A stretch of 64,000 nucleotides of DNA, from the NCBI GenBank assembly GCA_030267565.1, contig BRXU01000003.1:124001-188000 (forward strand), given 5' to 3'. Positions 30,801-42,996 of the stretch are shown here, piece after piece (position 1 is the first letter of the stretch; every line of letters begins with the position of its first letter). The notes beneath the pieces were generated by a model, which worked only from the letters and a program-made list of their open reading frames with translations, was not told the origin of the DNA and ran no database searches. Source of the DNA: Pleodorina starrii (Eukaryota > Chlorophyta > Chlorophyceae > Chlamydomonadales > Volvocaceae). Position numbers and translations under genes: made by a program.

Positions 30801-33800
30801 CAACGATCCGGGGCAGCCCCACGCCGACGTTCAAGCCCCGAAACCATCTTCGTCCACCCCAGTTTACCCAAGCTGACCACGGGGGCTCCGAAACCCTACG
30901 CACTTTGGCTCGATTTGATCCAAGTTGACTCGGGAACTTACTCCGTGTGCTCCTAATCAGGCAACTCGGCAAAAAGGCTACAGTCCTATTCAGGCAACGT
31001 TTTGCTTACTTCTTTAGCTTCAGTCCTATTCAGGCAACTATACTTACTTGTAGCCGAAGAGCTGCCCGCCGATGAGCGAGGCGATGAAGAGGAACAGCAG
31101 CATAAGGCCCACCAGGCTGATGGACGCCTGCACGCTCTTGAACATGCCGCGGATGATGGCGTTGAACTGGCGCCAGTTGCGAGCCAGGCGGAAGATGCGC
31201 AGCAGGCTGAAGGCGCGCAGCACCGACAGCGGGCCCAGGCCGGCGACGCTTGGCAGCAGGTCCACGATCATCTCCACCAGGGATATGGCCACAACGAAGG
31301 CGTCGAAGATGTTCATGCCGCTGCGGAAGAACCTGCGCCCGGGGAATATGGTGGAAGCGGGGACAATGGGGGAGAATGGGGGAGTGGGGGGTCAGGAAGA
31401 CGAATCGGGCCGGGGAGGGAGGGAAGAGTATGGGGGACGAATCGTGCCGCGACGGGAGGGTAAGGAAGACGAATCGGGCCGCGACGAGAGGGTAAAGAAG
31501 ACGAATTGGTCTGCGGCGGGAGGGAGGGAGGGTATGGGCGACAAACCGCGCCGCGACGAGAGGATGAGGAAGACGAATCGGTAGGCGACGGGAGGGTAAA
31601 GAAGACGAATTGGTCTGCGGCGGGAGGGAGGGAGGGTATGGGAGACGAATCGCGCCGCGATGGGAGGATGCGGAAGACGAATCGGGCTTCGAAGGGAGGG
31701 TAGGGTAAGCGAGGGGAATGGAGAGAGAGGGGTGGGGTGGGAAGAGCGTCGGGCGGCAATCGCATCTCACCGCCTGAACCCAAGCGCCGTAATTCGCACG
31801 AGCAGCTCCAGCACGAAGTACCCCGTGAGGCCGTAGTTGATGTAGTTGGTAGCAGCTTCCACCTTGTACGGCATGCCGTACCAGTTGACGCACATGACGG
31901 CGGTGTTGACCAGGATGAGTGCGGCAGTGGTCAGCTCCAGGGAGCGGCTCAGCGCCACCCTCCAGGCCGCCCGCCGCAGCGGCCCCAGGCCGGGCGGCGG
32001 CGGGCTGCCGGTGGCGGCGGAGGGGTCCTCGTCGTCTTCCTCCCGCCGCTTCTTGCGAGCCTGGTGGGTACGTGTGCACAGCCGCAGCCGTACACGTACA
32101 CAGCCGCAACCGGGGAAAAAGTGTCGGCAGCAGTAGGAGCCGGAGTAGCAGCAGGAGCGTGAAGCAGCAGTGGCAGCCGTGGAGGTTGTCAAACGTCATG
32201 ATTTGATGGATGATATAAGGACAGCTCCTCGCCCGCAGCCAACAGTCCTCCCAGTCAGCCTCTTACCAGCACACAGCCAGCCCCCAGCCTGTCCCCCCAG
32301 TGCTATTTACCCATCGAACCGGCCGCCCCCGCCCGTCCCCTCTCACATTTATACAATCAATGGACCCTCCAGCCCCCCTCAGTCACCCTGTTCACGGGCC
32401 AGCCAGCCAAGCCAGCCAGTGCCCACCTTTAGATGCGCCATTACATTTGTGATGTGCCCCACCGGGAGCACACCACCGCCCAGGGACCCTCCACCACCGC
32501 CGCCGCCGCCCTCCTCCTCGCCGGCACCGCCCGCCACCTCTCCGGGCGCAGGTCCCGCCGCCAGCCCCCGCTGCTTCATCTTCATCTGCTCGGCCTCCTC
32601 CTCCTTCCGCTGGTCCGCTGAGAAGTTGACTGAAAGCACTGCCAGCGCCAAATTGATCTAACGGGTGCGGAGGAGCAGGAGGATGAGGAGGAGGTGGGGG
32701 TGGGGGTGGGGGTGCAGGAGTAATACAGATACCGTAACAGCACAGGGGTGGAGACAGAGGCGACGTAAGCTAAGGGACAGGTGGCGGAACATCAACATCC
32801 ACATCGACATCCGTCAACATCGACATCGACATCAGGGCAGGGAGGCTATCCATAAATAGGCGCGTCCCCACCACCCGACGGCACACCCCCACAGCCACAT
32901 AGCCACACAGAGGCTGAGGCAGAGGCAGTGCCAGGTTCCAGCGGGGTGCCCCGGGCCATAGCTGTTCAACTGTGTCCAGATTAGGCAACAGGGACCCGGG
33001 CGGTATACAAAGACAATCCTTTGCTTCCAGCGGAAAACCAACGGCCGGGCTGGGCTGGGTTGGGTTGGGATGGATTGGGTTCAATACTATCATTCGCCGT
33101 GCCGCCTGGTGGTGGTGGCGTGCGCCTCGATCCGTGCACCCAAAGTGCCCTGGCCGCAAACACAGTGCGGTTTGCGCCACTGTCCTTCCCACACCAACCC
33201 TTCACTAACGAGACAGGGCATCGCGCAAGAACATTCCCTGCCGTACCCCTACCGTACCATGAAGAAAGCACCGAATATAATGAGCCCCACGTAGAATATC
33301 CACACCCAATAGTTGACCGCATCCATGACCATGTACATGACGTCAGTCCAGCCGCTGAGCGTGATGTGCTGAAAAATGGTCAGCCAGGACCACAGCATGT
33401 TGTCGTAGCTGACCAGGCCGCCGTACGGATTGCCGTACCAGGTGCAGTACATGCCGTCGTCGCAGGCGCGGCCGGCGTAGTGCTTGCCGGGGTCCGCCGT
33501 CGGCGGCGATCCGCCGCCCGATGGGTACCACACCACCTCTATTGGCGGCAGGGTTGGGGGTTGGGGGGTCGGTTGGGATTGGAAGGAGAAATACGGATGG
33601 AGGTTCGTCGTTGGGGAGCACCGGCAGGACGGAGCGCGGGCTGGCTCTGGGTTGGGTTGGGAATGGGTTAGGGTTGGGTAGGGCTGGGATGGGTTGGGTT
33701 GGGTTGAGGCGGGAGTGGGGATCACTGTGAGGAAAGAAAAACGCACAACGTGTGGTACGGCATACACACACAAACCAGAGAGCATCTGCTGACCTCACCT

Positions 33801-36450
33801 CGCTCACAAGCAGGATCCTCAAGGAAGGGGCCGCGCTCTGGTGCGCTCCGGGAACTGCCCAACCGCCACCTCAATGCCAGCGGCCCTGGGCCCTGTCCTC
33901 CAGCCCCCCTTACATCAGGCCCACCCACCATCATCCCACCCACCTCATCCCGCCACCCCGCCATCTCTCCTCCCTTCCCACACTCACTCTTCTATGGCCA
34001 CCCACCCTCCCGCCCGCTCCCTCCCCAATGTCTTAACTGCACGATAGCACGAAGCATTGCACCCACCCCCACCCCACCCCACCCCGCCGATTTCTTTTAC
34101 CCCACCCCCACACCCATCGCTGCGGTTTCGTCTTCATCACCACCCGACCGACCAACCGACCGACCAACCGACCCACCACTCACCCGAGCTGAGCGGCCCG
34201 CTGCACATGTCCTCCGCCTGCTCCTCCGAAACCACGTAGCTCACATTGGCTAGCAGCACCGGCAGCAGGGGCCCACCACCACCGCTGCCGCCTCTGCCAC
34301 TGCCACTGCCGCTGTCACCAACCCCTCCTCCACCTCCACCTCCACCCCCACTCAGGGTCGTTACGTTGTATGCGCCGCTGAAGTCCGGGGAGCCGCATCT
34401 GCGACGGGGGATCGGGAAGCGGCGGCGGAGAATGTTGAGGGGCGAGTGATGGGACAAGAAGCGGGATACCGGTAGGTTGGGCGTGTTAAGGGGCAGGGGG
34501 CGGCACCGGTTGGGTGCTGTTTGGGGGGGGCCAAACCGCCCAACCGCTCAACCGCCAAGCCAACCAACCGCCTAACGTTACCCCTCTCAACCACGGGGGT
34601 AATGAGGGGAGGGTTCTTTACGTCTTACCCCCTAGCCCCCCTCTCACCCAAAATCCCAAGCCCCTCCCTCCAAACTTACCGCCCACCCACCCAGACGCCA
34701 GACCCCACCCACCCTGCGCGCACCTGTTCCTCAGCACACCCGCAAACAGCTGCACGGCGATAATTCCGAACATGAAGAACGTGAAGGCGCACAGCATGAA
34801 GACGTCCAGCAGCATCGGCAGCGACCCGATCATGGTGCTCACCAACACCTAAAGGCGCGGACGGGACAGCACCGGGGAGCGAGAACAGGAGTGGGAGTGG
34901 GAGTGGGAGTGGGAGTGGGAGTGGGAGTGGGAGTGGGAGTGGGAGTGGGAGTGGGAGTGGGAGTGGGAGTGGGAGTGAGAGCCCCGGTCGACACTCCCCC
35001 CGGCTTTCCCCCACCTCACCCCGTCCCCCGGGGGCACGCCTTCCCTCCACCGGACTTCCAGCGCGATACGGTACCCCCCCCGTGTCGCATCACATCACAT
35101 CATATCACATCGGCGCATCACGTGGTTCCAGCGCCTCCCCCGCCCCCGCCGTCTCCTTCTCCGCTGCGGTTTTTCTTTTTACCCCAGGTCAGTTCCTTCG
35201 TTGCGGTGTCTTGTTTACCCCCCCCCCCCCGTGAGTCTGATCCATGTCATGCATCCCTCACATGGTTCGGTCTCCTGCCATTCTCCGCCCGTTTTCCGCC
35301 CCTGCCATTTTCCACCCCTGCCGTTTTCCGAGCCCTCACCCGCATGCCCTGTATCCTCCTGACCGCCCTCAGCGGCCTCAGCGCCCGAATGGTCCTCAGG
35401 CCGCTCAGGTTGCTGTTCCCAACAAGGCCCACGTAGCTGACCACCACCACCACGAAGTCAAGCACGTTCCAACCTGCAGGCAGGAGGACGGGGAGGTGGC
35501 CGGGGGTTTGGGGGGCGAGGCTGGGGCAAGGGGGGGCCCGGGGTAGGATATACGAAGCGCAGCGGGGGCGGGGGACCCAACCAGTGGCGTGACGCCAGCT
35601 TTGCGCTGGGAATCCCAATCGGTGCCATCGTGATAAGAGGCGGCGAGACGGAATGTTCAAGGGGGTAGTGGGCGTGATCACAAGTGAAATAAAGCCGCCT
35701 GTGAAACCGAAGCCGAGTGGTAGAGGGAGGGTGTGGGGGAAGGGCTGTGCCGACCAGCCACGCCACCTGTGCCTGGCGGGCGGGGTAGAACAAACCAGTC
35801 CGAATGGGTAAGCTGACAGCCTGCTGACCGGCTGACTTGCAAAGGAGAAGGGTAAGGCGAGTCCCGCTCCTGGGCAGACCGTATTCGCTGACTGCCCATC
35901 CTTACAGGGCTACGCTGTCGCTGACTGGGAGGGAATTCGCAAGTGCGTGCCCCGCTCGGTCCCTATCCCCCGTCACCTCCCTCACCGTCGCGGAGGTAAG
36001 TGCCCTTCTTGAGGACGAATCCCATGGAGATTATTTTCAGCACCATCTCCAGGGTGAAGATTGCGATGAAGACCCAGTCAATGTCCGAGAGCACTCTCCC
36101 GAGCGGCGTGCCATCGAACCCTTCCCGGCTGCTGCTGAGCGCCAGCGTGACGCAGTTGCATATGATCACCAAGAATATAAAATTTTCGAAAAGCTTGTTA
36201 TGGCTGATGAGGACGCACGCTTTGCGCACCCTCGAAGCCTTACTGAAAATAAAACAGCTCCGCTCCGGATAGGCCGCAGTAAGCACCTACAGGCCAAAAT
36301 AACTGCTCGTCTACTATTGTCTAAAATGAAGTTTGTCCTCCTTGAACCTCTTTCCCACCTCGTAGTGGCCTTGCGCCGTATGACCCGCCTCGCCCGCCTC
36401 GCCAGATTGGGCTGGGAGGGACGAAGTTGGCGCCACACGCCCCAGGGCAT
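21842..36450 (-). CDS. four-domain voltage-gated cation channel alpha subunit (CaV-like)
   Basis: Depolarisation-gated plasma or ciliary membrane pore; 2304 residues. Exons (minus): 36450-36359 (tentative), 36242-35986, 35473-35340, 34848-34724, 34398-34184, 33538-33258, 32657-32427, 32060-31771, 31332-31048, 30655-30293, 29901-28078, 27694-27460, 27201-26938, 26238-25999, 25590-25391, 24717-24114, 23726-23529, 23270-23127, 22774-21842. Domain I about 40-385, II 480-790, III 1130-1445, IV 1490-1880. Arg-rich S4 helices: [64 protein letters not shown]. Filters: TLSGW (Ser336), TGEDW (Glu756), TLSMW (Ser1391), TGEGW (Glu1684), unlike the four Glu of animal CaV. The II-III linker is Ala/Gly/Pro-rich. 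After IV come an EF-hand/pre-IQ-like region (FVEAWAAAD) and an IQ-like stretch ([13 protein letters not shown]), then a disordered tail. Chlamydomonas CAV2 is ciliary; orthology is not shown here. Confidence 0.92.
22807..22852 (+). repeat. intronic dispersed element A, full copy
   Basis: Contains GATACCGCAGCGGAG then GGAGACGGCGTTAGCGAACG. It lies in the last channel intron, antisense to the gene. Further copies are listed in the findings. Confidence 0.7.
23283..23334 (+). repeat. GGGT microsatellite in channel intron
   Basis: A run of GTGG/GGTG units lies close to the acceptor side of the intron before the exon encoding [12 protein letters not shown]. Confidence 0.8.
25660..25765 (+). repeat. 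35-bp-class tandem repeat in channel intron
   Basis: About three to four imperfect copies of GGTGGATGGGGAGGCAAGG plus a GGCGGGGGAA spacer occur in the intron before the domain IV S5 exon. Confidence 0.8.
26841..26930 (+). repeat. CACA microsatellite in channel intron
   Basis: An (AC)n / CACATACACA run lies next to the donor side of the exon encoding domain IV S1. Confidence 0.85.
30188..30225 (+). repeat. interstitial telomere-like repeat in channel intron
   Basis: CCCTAAAA-type units (two, then two more after a short gap) lie in the intron following the domain II pore exon. The 8-bp unit matches the Chlamydomonas telomere unit. Confidence 0.75.
31391..31706 (+). repeat. higher-order tandem repeat in channel intron
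   Basis: Units beginning AAGACGAATCGG or AAGACGAATTGGTC and containing GCCGCGACG-G-GAGG recur about every 33-40 bp. A block of roughly 115-120 bp (with TTGGTCTGCGGCGGGAGG) is present twice, starting near 31498 and 31603. Confidence 0.8.
34889..34980 (+). repeat. 6-bp tandem repeat, unit GTGGGA
   Basis: About 15 uninterrupted GTGGGA units lie in the channel intron between the domain I S4 and S5 exons. Confidence 0.95.
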
Positions 36451-37285
36451 TCTCCCTTAGCATCGCAACTACTTTTACATGCGTGCGTCCCGCATATCCG
36501 TAGCACACTCGATGCGTCTCGATGGCATCATCTTTAGCCGGCAAATCTCCAACACTAGTACAGGTAATCTAACAGCATTTCCGGGTAACATGGCAACTTG
36601 ACACACGGTCATACTTTTCGGTACGTCTGAAAGTTAGAAGCCTCTTCATCGCGAACTGCAAGTACGTTGCCCGGTCAAAGAATATTACTATGCCAAGTAA
36701 AATCGAAGCATCGAAGGAAGCTAGCGCTTCCCCGATACGAGCCGATCGGCGCTACCGAAGGGGGTTTCTCCCTAACTGCCGTAATCCGATGTCTGACAGC
36801 GGCGTTACCTGCCCAACCGCCCGAGTTCTGACGTTCTTCTGTCGACGTCGATGGTACACATCTACAGCGTTATCTTAGCAATTATAAAGTTCAGTTCTGC
36901 TGGGTAAATAGCTTATCCGTCTCATGACTATGACGGCAGTACCGCTGTACCGGTACGCTGCAGTTGTCTGTAACAAGCGTACGTTCCTTGCTGTATTCGC
37001 TAAGGATAATAAGTGAAGGAATGCGAGATTTACGGATTATGTACAAGTAAGGGCCTCCGGCAGTCCCGCTTTTGGTGTAAGCAGGCCGTGTGTAGCGGAC
37101 CAGCGGAACCAACGCACTAGCCAAGGCATCGGATATAGGGAGAGGTAGGTAGTCCTGGGTAGTCAGTTGCCCTTTATTCAGGAGGTTCATGTGCGGTCAA
37201 GGCATGGCTCCAAAAACACGTCCTAAACACAGATGCAAGCTTTCAAGGCCCAACACATCCGCCATGTCCGCGCGACAACGCGCAG
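36451..37285. other. 5' flank of the channel gene
   Basis: About 0.8 kb of relatively AT-rich sequence lies upstream of the tentative channel ATG. It presumably holds the promoter or missing 5' exons. No motif or gene could be assigned. Confidence 0.4.
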
Positions 37286-39763
37286 CTAGAAAGCGGGCTC
37301 CATCAGAGTTGGCGAGCGGTAGTCGGAAGTAGGAGAGGCAGGCGAAGGAAGCACAGTGATTGCAAGTGTATTGTACGCTCCGTTGGGGTGTTGCATGACT
37401 GGCGTGCATCGGTGCGCTAGCAAGCGCAACCCACAGCTGTACACTGCCGCCCAGCACCACGCCCCATGGAAAGCCGTAAAACCCCAGTGCCCATGCAAAG
37501 GTGAGAACGCCCTCTCCCAGTGCCGTCCCCTTTCCCAGATCAGAAAGGTGACGCCCCCAACCCCAATATCACTCGCACCCGCACGGCTTAGGGCCACGTG
37601 CGTGTTGGCCGGGTGCGTGTTGCCGGATAGGGGCACACCGTCCACCGCAAGGCGCCACGTGATCTGCATGTTGTCATTCTCCCAGCGCATTCCAAACCAC
37701 AGGCGTGCCTGGGTTGCCCGTAAGCGGCTGAGCTCGGTGGGGAGGTCGGGCAACGCCGGGTTCTCCGGCGTGCTCAGGGCCTCCCGCACAAACTCGCAAA
37801 CTCGGTGATCAGACCCACTCGCCGCTCGCTGGCAGGCCCGTCCTTCAGTTGTGTCGCCTGGCTGACCGTCAGGCGGCGAAGTGGCACTGCATCCGTTCCC
37901 CCGGGAAGGCGCAGTCGCCCAGTCGCCCGACTATCATGGCCATCACCTGCACGCAGTCTGGCGGTGGCAGTGCCGGCGGTTGCAGTTGCTGCTGCTGGGG
38001 GCCTTCCGCCTCCACCTGCTGCCGCCGCTGCTGCCGTAACTGGGTCTCCACCATACAGGCTGCCTCCAGCCAGGCCGGGCCGATATCGTTATGCAGGCCC
38101 CCCAGAGCTGCAAGGGTGTCGTCCGTGTCCTGCAGTGGGGCTAAGGTCGTGGCTGGGTCGAGGTGCTCACGGGCCCACGCGTGCCAGGTTGCTCCCTGGA
38201 GGGTGGTGGAGGGACAGTTCTTTCTTGATGCTGGCCCGAGGAGCGGAAGGCTCAGCTGCTGCCGGCCTCGTTTAGCAACTTCTTGCTGGGTGTGGGGTTT
38301 GACGGTGGAGGAGTCTGCACCCGCCACCTGCAGCTGCAGGCTGGGGATCTGTGATCCGTCCGAAGGCTTGGCCTGGCTGCCTGTCGCCAGCATTGCGGTT
38401 AACTGCGCCGTGGCCTCCTCTGCTGCCTGCTGAGCCTTCCGCTCCTCCATGTTCCTCCTGCGGGCCTCCAGGGCCTTTTTTCTTTGCGCCTTGTTCCGCT
38501 CGGCTCGCTCCTCTTCGGACAGATGCTCGAGCTGTTGCCGCTTCCCCTTTGGGGCCTCGGGGCCTGCTGCGCCCTGGTCGGGCTGTGTGCGCTCCTGCTG
38601 CGGCCGCTGCCTGGCTTTGCCCCCGGTAGCCTTTCGCCTGCTGCCTGCCCCCGTAAGACCTGACTTGGACCAGAAAGCGGGGGCTGTAGCGGCTGCGGCG
38701 GCCGATAGTTCTCGCTCCTGCGGTACTGCTGCCACCGCACCGCTGCTGTGGACGTACGTGGTGGCCGCCTCCATCCAGGTGTCGGTGTCCTGTTTCGTCG
38801 CCATGCATGGAGTCGCCTGTGCCTGCAACCCTGTTGGGTTGCCGCCATCGTGGGGTCCGGCTGTGGGGCCGATGGCAGCTGCGGCTGTTAAGTCGGCGGT
38901 GGTGGGGTTTGTATCCGCGGCTGGGCCTGCGGCGGCGGCGGGGTCGGCAGCCGTTGCATCTGGGCCTGCACCGGTGGCTGGGCCTGCAGCTGTGGGGCTG
39001 GTGGCGGCGGCGGCACCCACGGCGGCGGTGGGGCCTGCCTCGATGGCGGGGCCCGAGGCAGGGATGGCGCCCGCAGTGGCGGCTGTGTCCGCGGTGGCGG
39101 TGGGGCCTGCTGCGGCTGCGGGGCCTGCTAGGGGTAAATCGTTGTACTACTTACGGTCACGGTGACCGGTGGGGCCCTGGCTCGCTGCAGCAGCTGCCAT
39201 GGCGGCCCATGTGTCTGCTCCGGCTGCAGTGGCAGTGATGTTGGCTGATGCCAGAGGCGTGGGTGGGGGTGGAATGCGTGGGGTCATGCCGGGCGTGATG
39301 CCCACCCCCATGGGTGCGTGCTGTATTCCTGCTCCCACCTCGGGCTCCGGGCCCCATCTATCTCGTCCGCTGTACGGCCGCAGCGTACGGTGGCGGCACC
39401 CCGCTCGAGGGGCCTGGCTGGGCCGGGGCAGCTGCGATCTGGGCGGCATGGTGTTGCTATTGCAACTGCTGCAGCTGCTGCATCTGGCGCGCCAGCTCCG
39501 TCCGTGGCGGCCGTTTGCAAGGCAAGGTGAATGGTCCCCCCCGATCTTTGGGCGTGAGCCTGCTGTATGTCCAGGTGAGGCGCTGGCTTCTGGAAACCCG
39601 TCTTGTCCCATGTGCGCCGCGGGGTGGAGGAGGACATCGCGACGATCTTCGGATTATCTCTCAGCCTGGGGCCGATGTGGCTGTGAGCGAGTTGCTGAAC
39701 TGTCGCCTGCCCATTTGAACGTCGTTGGGGCGCGGAGGTCCGCGCCCGTCCGTTTTCAGCCAT
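37286..39763 (-). pseudogene. broken low-complexity coding region, probably mobile-element-derived
   Basis: Read on the minus strand, several adjacent frames look coding but do not join. From 39763 a frame starts MAENGRART and stops at 39284. The longest ATG-started block is 38804-37869 (311 residues, start MATKQDTDTWMEAATTYV). It has an Ala-rich part, a basic and Glu-rich helical segment (EEERAERNKAQRKKALEARR), a Gln-rich stretch and a tail reading CVQVMAMIVGRLGDCAF. Just after its stop, similar-looking sequence continues in other frames (SQATQLKDGPASERRVGLI, then CEFVREALSTPENPALPDL) down to 37286. No good splice sites reconcile these. I do not recognise a family; a decayed gag-like or other transposon ORF is a guess. 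Confidence 0.4.
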
Positions 39764-39925
39764 GATGGCCTATCCTATCTAGGTATTTTGCATTACGGTC
39801 GAAATTTCGCATTTGCCGCGGCCGAAGAGGTCGGTCAGTGGCAGTTCGCGGACGCATTTATGTTGTTGCGATACTGGAACGTGGTGTCTCGCCCTGGCAA
39901 GTGCTGTGCGGTTGTGATGGTCGTT

Positions 39926-40262
39926 GGCGGCCGTTGCCGCTTTGGTAGTCATGAGGGCCAAGATGTCGCCCAGCCCTGCCCTGCCCGGCGGTTTGTGAGC
40001 CATCTGTTATAATTCCTGTAAGCATACTCGTTACATCAAATTATTACACGTTTCTCTGTCCCGCTCGTTCCCAACTTTGCCCTTGCCCAAGGTCTGCTCT
40101 TGTGGACATGGACATGGCTGCACATGACAACATGTCCACTACTTCTGTGCGTTAATTTCTCAGACGCGGCCGCGTTATGTTGGGCGTTGGTGGACGTTTC
40201 AGTTTTGGTCGTCACGAGGGCGATTATGTCGTCCAGCCCTGCCCTGCCCGGCCTTCGTTGTG
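39926..40262. repeat. pair of about 80-bp diverged direct repeats
   Basis: 39926-40000 and 40178-40260 share GAGGGC, GTCGYCCAGCCCTGCCC and nearby blocks at roughly 80 percent identity. On the minus strand both read a peptide of the form PGRAGL-D-I-AL-TTK, with mostly conservative differences (Leu/Ile, Met/Val, Ala/Thr). That suggests the duplicated segment was once translated on that strand. Confidence 0.6.
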
Positions 40263-40428
40263 CCTTCCATTCCTCATCCTGTTCCGTCTCCTCTACGGCC
40301 GTCGGCAGTGTGTAGTGAGCTCGCCCAAGGCATTTCCGCGTTGCGCGTACCTTCCTGGTACTGCTTTTTACCGCTGTATTGGGTCCCACGTCCTGGGTCC
40401 CACGCCGGTACCCAGGGACATAAACCTC

Positions 40429-40449
40429 TTTTGGTTCTTAGAACCAAAA
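40429..40449. repeat. perfect 10-bp inverted repeat with 1-nt spacer
   Basis: TTTTGGTTCT, one T, then AGAACCAAAA. It could form a short hairpin or be a terminal-repeat remnant. No function is assigned. Confidence 0.6.
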
Positions 40450-42875
40450 TCGGTAAAGCAGTGTTGATACGAAAACTACTACTTCCGTAGATTCCGTATG
40501 AAACATGGCCTCCGCCGAACACACAACGCGGACATTTGACGGCGCGCCTGACGCGCTTCGGCGGCCCACGGCCTCCTGATCGGTTTGGCGAAGCAGTCTG
40601 AATCGTACATATTGTTATGCGTCAAAACCTCGATCGCATCATCGATACATTCACCTGCCGGTCCGGCCTAACTATCCTTGTCAATCGCTTCGTCCGTTCG
40701 CCCCTCCCTTTCCTCTCACCCCCCACTGCTGGGCCACATAAATCACATCCTCTCACATCCTTGAAACCTCCCCTCCCCCTCAGTCGCAGTTCATTAGGGC
40801 TAACTCTCAAAAGCAGTCGAGGTCTGGGGCCGTTCTGCCGCAACAGGCCGCAACCACCGCACTGTGGGGCGCAGCCGTCCGTCCGTCCGCCCGCCCGCCC
40901 GGTCGCCTCGTGCCGGCACTGGACAGGCCCTCTGGGCACTGGCTGTCAGTGGTACCGGTACTGTAGCGGCTGGACTGGGTTGGATGAGACGGCGACGAAA
41001 GCTCAAGCGTGTCAAGTGGGCCTTTTGGAGCCATTTCCTGCGCCCCATGTCCAGCAGACGCAGGGACGTACGGTAGCCTCAGCACCGCGCGTGATGGCCG
41101 GCTGTGCTGGCAGTGCCTGAATGGTCCGGTGGACCCTCATCAGCGGACCCTCAAGGAGAGCCGGCGCAGGGGCCATCTGACATTGTCGCGACAGAAGCCC
41201 CTTGTAATATTGCCCTTTCATCTTCCCGTTGTCACGACACACTGCGTAATTGACACGCTGTGCCAGAGACGCAGGGTGTCGTGACACCGCGGTTGCAGGC
41301 CGAGAGCTATGGGCGGGGGCTTCGTGGGGTCGTCGCCTCCTGCCAGACGCCCAGAACCCAAGCCCAGCCCGGCCAAACCCGGTCCTTTGTACTTCTGCCA
41401 ATCGCCACCCACCCAAGCAGGTAACGGCCAACCATGGCGGAACTGGTTCTGACCTCACACGCTCACAGCTCCACGCAACGCAACCAATGGGGGGCTCCGG
41501 AACCAGCCGCCCACAGGGGGTGCGAGATGGTTCCGCTCATGGGTTGGTGCAAACCGACCGACTTTGGCCCCATTTCGAGCGCCCCCATGCCCCGCCTCTC
41601 ACTTCTGGGGCGGGCTAATGCGGCTGCGGTCTACGAGCTGCACCATCTTACGTGGCGTATGGAGCACGGGCGGGGGGGGGGGTTACCGGTACCCGGCTAC
41701 CCGCAGGGAACCCTCACGGGCCTGGAGGCCAAGGCTGCCCGGCTCATCGCGCCAGGGTCCAGGGCCCTGGTGTGCAACTGCGCAAGCTAGACAGCTGATG
41801 TGGTGTTCCCACTTCCCAGACGCATGCTGCACGGCCGTCCAAACCTCGGGCGGCTTTGGGGCGCTGGCGCCAGGGGAGCGTGTGCGAGCGCGGTGGGCCC
41901 AAGACTGCTGGGCCCTGGGCGGTGCAGTTCGTGAGGGGGAGGGGGGGCTGCAGGGGTGCAGCCTGCCGGATTCGGTGCGACTCTCCCCCCTGCTATGGGC
42001 AAGCTGACCTCGCTGTTCTTTTGCAGACGAAACCGCCTACTTCTGTTACTTGACCTTTCTCGGTCTCCGGCCTATACGTGGATAACACCTCCCCCTGGGT
42101 GAAGGCCATGGATTCACTCCTGCTGGTCGCCTGCTCTCCACCCGAAGTACAGTCCCGGGTACGGTCCGAGGTGCGGTCTTTCCCAGCCGGATGAGCAGCA
42201 CTGGTTCGGGGGGGGAGGGCAGGCCGTTCCGCCGCCGCCAGAGACATCACCGCGGATGACGACATCCCGGCGCTCGCGTGGCCTCCACCGTACCGGTATC
42301 CCCAGCTCAGGATGCTGCCACTTCACCGCTCCTGTCCTGCCACTCACGGTACCGGTACTTCCAAACGTCTGGTGTCCGAATCCGAATCCGAATCCGAACC
42401 TGAGCCTGTTTGTTTCTTGTTTCTTGCCAGCAGCCCGACCACTCCACCCCGCCCGTCTCGCTTAGTATTCCGACACGGCCGAGATCCATCTCCGGGGCGG
42501 CACTTGACGCCGCCCTTCAGGCCCCAGCAGAGTGGCATTCGACCCGCCCCACATCAGGCCGCCGTGAAGCAAGGCGCCCGGCCTCACGTCATTCGGTCTG
42601 CGAACTACCGGCGCCATTGGGCCCAATGCACCGCACATGAGTCGACATGCACACGCACGCACGCGCACACGCACGCTCGCACACACCCGCAGCTGCACAA
42701 CTGCACAAGCGCCCACGACCCACGAGCAAGCGCACGCACATCCGCCCTCCGTTCGCCCAGAGCCGGCGGCACCATGCAGCCACCAACGCACCTACGGCAT
42801 ATCCCCACACAGCCCCCCAGGCCCGCCAAGCTGCCAACCGCGTGCTCTGGATGGCGCTGAACACGATCTGCAGCA

Positions 42876-42996
42876 GCTGCAGTACACAACCCGCAGCTGC
42901 AGTACACAACCCGCAGCTGCAGTACACAGCCCGCAGCTGCAGTACACAGCCCGCAGCTGCAGTACACAGCCCGCAGCTGCAGTACACAGCCCGCAG
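42876..42996 (+). repeat. 20-bp tandem repeat containing CTGCAG
   Basis: About six copies of AGTACACAACCCGCAGCTGC (later copies with AGCC instead of AACC) end about 185 bp downstream of the BBS8 stop, so they may lie in its 3' UTR. Confidence 0.92.

Noticed and set aside
36314..36544. Alternative N terminus for the channel (frame with [15 protein letters not shown])
   Set aside because: Its only good donor (GAG/GTGGGA) would leave phase 0, whereas the next exon needs phase 2. The MPWGVWRQ frame fits.
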